Source: Colletes latitarsis (taxonomy: Eukaryota; Arthropoda; Insecta; Hymenoptera; Colletidae). Taken from it: a stretch of DNA of 64,000 bases. The position numbers and the translations under genes were made by a program. Every line of letters starts with the position of its first letter. The stretch's first letter is position 1. Location of the stretch: assembly GCF_051014445.1 (NCBI RefSeq), contig NW_027488369.1, positions 16,200,001 to 16,264,000 of the forward strand, written 5' to 3'. Positions 62,191 through 64,000 of this stretch are shown piece after piece. Below the pieces are notes generated by a model. That model did not search any database and was not told the origin of the DNA. It saw nothing but the letters and a program-made list of their open reading frames with translations.

Positions 62191-64000
62191 TGATTCTGAT
62201 GAGGGCAAATCCTAGACCTATCCCAGACCTAACATGCGTTATCCTCTAAAATATTGATCCAAACCAGGTTTAATGGACTGTTTCAGTGTGGTACCACACT
62301 ACTACGTGATCCAAACCAGAAAAAACCCAGGATCTGTTCAACAAGTATGTGAAAACTGCGAAAGTATGACCCTAATGAGGGCAAATCCCAGGCCTAACCT
62401 TGACCTAACATGCGTTATCTTCTAAAATATTGATGGAAACCAGGTTTAATTGTCTGTTTCAATGTTGTTCTCCATTACTACGTGATACAATCCAGAAAAA
62501 GCCCAGGATCTAGCCATCAAGTATGAGAAATATGCGAAAGAATGAGCCTGATGAGAGCATATCCAAGACCTAACATAGACCTAACATGAATTATTCTCTA
62601 AAATATTGATCAAAACCAGGTTTAATTGACTGTTTCAGTGTGGTACTACATTACTACGTGATCCAAACCAGTAAAAACCCAGGATCTGTTCAACAAGTAT
62701 GTGAAGAATGCGAAAGTATGTGTCTGATGAGGGCTAATCCCAGACCTATCCCAGACCTAACTTGCGTTATCCTCTAAAATAATGATCGAAACCAGGTTTA
62801 ATTGACTGTTTTAGTAGTGGCACCACTTTACTACGTGATCCAAAGCAGAAAAAACCCTCGATCAGGTCAACATGCATGTTAAAACTGCGAAAGTATGACC
62901 CTAATGAGGGCAAATCCCAGGCCTAACCCAGACCTAACATGCGTTATCTTCTAAAATATTGAGCGAAACCAGGTTTAATTGACTGTTTCAGTGTCGTACC
63001 ACACTACTACGTGATCCAATCCAGAAATAGCCCAGGATCTAGCCATGAAGTATGAGAAATATGCGAAAGTATGAGCCTGATGAGGGCAAATCCCAGACCT
63101 AACCCAGACCTAACATGCGTTGTCCTCTAAAATATTTATCAAGACCAGGTTTAATCGACTGTTTCAGTGTGGTCCCACATTACTACGTGATCCAAACCAG
63201 AAAAAACCCAGGATCCGTTCAACAAGTATGTGAAGAATGCGAAAGAATGAGTCAGATGCGTGAAAATCCCAGGCCCTAACCTAGACCTAAAATGCGTTAT
63301 CCTAAAAAATATTGATCGAAACCTGGTTTAATCGACTGCTTCAGTGTGGTACCACATTACTACGTGACCCAAACCAGAAAAAACCCAGGATCTCTTCAAC
63401 AAGTATGTGAAAAACGCAAAAGTATGAGCCTGATGAGGGCAAATCCCAGACCTATCCCAGACCTAACTTGCGTTATCCTCTAAAATATTGATCGAAACTT
63501 GGTTTAATCGACTGTTTCAGTGTGGTACCACATTACTATGTGATCCAAACCAGAAAATAACCCAGGATCTGTTCAACGAGTATGTGAAGTGTGCGAAAGT
63601 ATGAGTCTGATGAGGGCAAATCCTAGACCTATCCCAGATCTAACATGCGTTATCCTCCAAAATATTTATCAAGGCCAGGTTTAATTAAATGTTTCAGTGT
63701 GGTACCACATTACTACGTGAACCAAACCAGAAAAAACCCACGATCCGTTCAACAAGTATGTGAAGAATGCTAAAGTATGAGTCTGATGAGTGAAAATCCC
63801 AGGGCTAACCTAGACCTAACATGTGTTATCCTCTAAAATATTGATCCAAACCAGGTTTAATTGACTGTTTCAGTGTGGTACCACATTGCTACGTGATCCA
63901 AACCAGAAAAAACCCAGGATCAGTTCAACAAGTATGTGAAAAACGCGAAAGTATGAGCCTGATGAGGGCAAATCCGAGACCTAGCCCAGACCTAACATGC

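Larger units (their letters stand above)
35412..64000. repeat. 176-bp tandem satellite array, right block
   Basis: The array continues to the end of the window in the same orientation and phase as before the LINE. Position 35412 picks up exactly where 29432 stopped within a monomer. The block holds a fragment of the 39-mer unit (to about 37055), two full 6,344-bp 36-mer units, a rearranged third unit, and a more mixed 57-64 kb section with 11-mer and 17/18-mer duplications. Small indels explain the drift from exact multiples of 176, for example one extra base in GTTTTAGTTGTGG monomers, one base lost at CCAGGTTAATTG near 42703, and one extra C near 63275. No gene, RNA gene or other transposon is visible. 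Confidence 0.97.

Noticed and set aside
1..64000. CRISPR-like or bacterial repeat array
   Set aside because: The repeats are contiguous 176-bp units without unique spacers, no cas genes are present, and a LINE is inserted.
1..64000. Identity with the 176-bp AluI satellite of honeybee
   Set aside because: Only the unit length agrees. The consensus here lacks the AluI site AGCT, which appears only in rare variants (near 2232 and 38423). I do not assign a species.
1..64000. CENP-B box in the monomer
   Set aside because: No stretch with the TTCG...A..CGGG pattern was found when reading the common monomer types.

Overview
The window is eukaryotic, non-genic heterochromatin. About 57.6 kb of the 64 kb is one tandem satellite with a monomer of about 176 bp (roughly 327 monomers). 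It is interrupted by two copies of one GC-rich non-LTR retrotransposon (LINE). No cellular host gene, RNA gene or CRISPR array is visible. The element's protein motifs (three CCHC knuckles in ORF1, an APE-type endonuclease, an R1-style reverse transcriptase with LDIANALNTLPW, and a C-terminal CX2CX8HX4C knuckle) place it in the R1 clade. That clade is mainly known from arthropods, so an insect host is the best guess. The species cannot be read from the sequence.

Layout. 1-25137: satellite containing nested higher-order repeats (HORs): a 4,928-bp-offset duplication, a 6-mer (1,056 bp), a 4-mer (704 bp) and a 39-mer (6,867 bp) tandem duplication. 25154-25575: a 5'-truncated, minus-strand LINE copy made only of 3'UTR plus a poly(A) tail, flanked by a 16-bp target-site duplication (TSD). 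25592-29432: the rest of the second 39-mer unit and its flank. 29433-35398: a near full-length plus-strand LINE with 5'UTR, ORF1, ORF2, a structured 3'UTR and a poly(A) tail, also with a 16-bp TSD. 35412-64000: satellite containing a third fragment of the 39-mer, then a 36-mer (6,344 bp) HOR present in two complete copies and one rearranged copy, then 8-mer, 11-mer and mosaic duplications.

How the parts relate. The long element is bicistronic. ORF1 (RNA-binding, gag-like) ends in TAATG, so its stop overlaps the ORF2 start. This is the arrangement known to drive stop-start translational coupling in the silkworm R1-clade element SART1. This copy looks dead as written: one amber codon in ORF1, and one amber codon plus two single-base frameshifts in ORF2. 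It is nevertheless young, because its 3' end is about 99% identical to the truncated copy and both TSDs are intact. The duplicated satellite supplies paralogous empty target sites for both insertions. This confirms the TSDs and shows that the truncated copy inserted after the 6,867-bp duplication. Both nicked strands end in ACTT. The satellite shows unequal exchange, local expansion and conversion-like patches, as expected of a centromeric or subtelomeric array.
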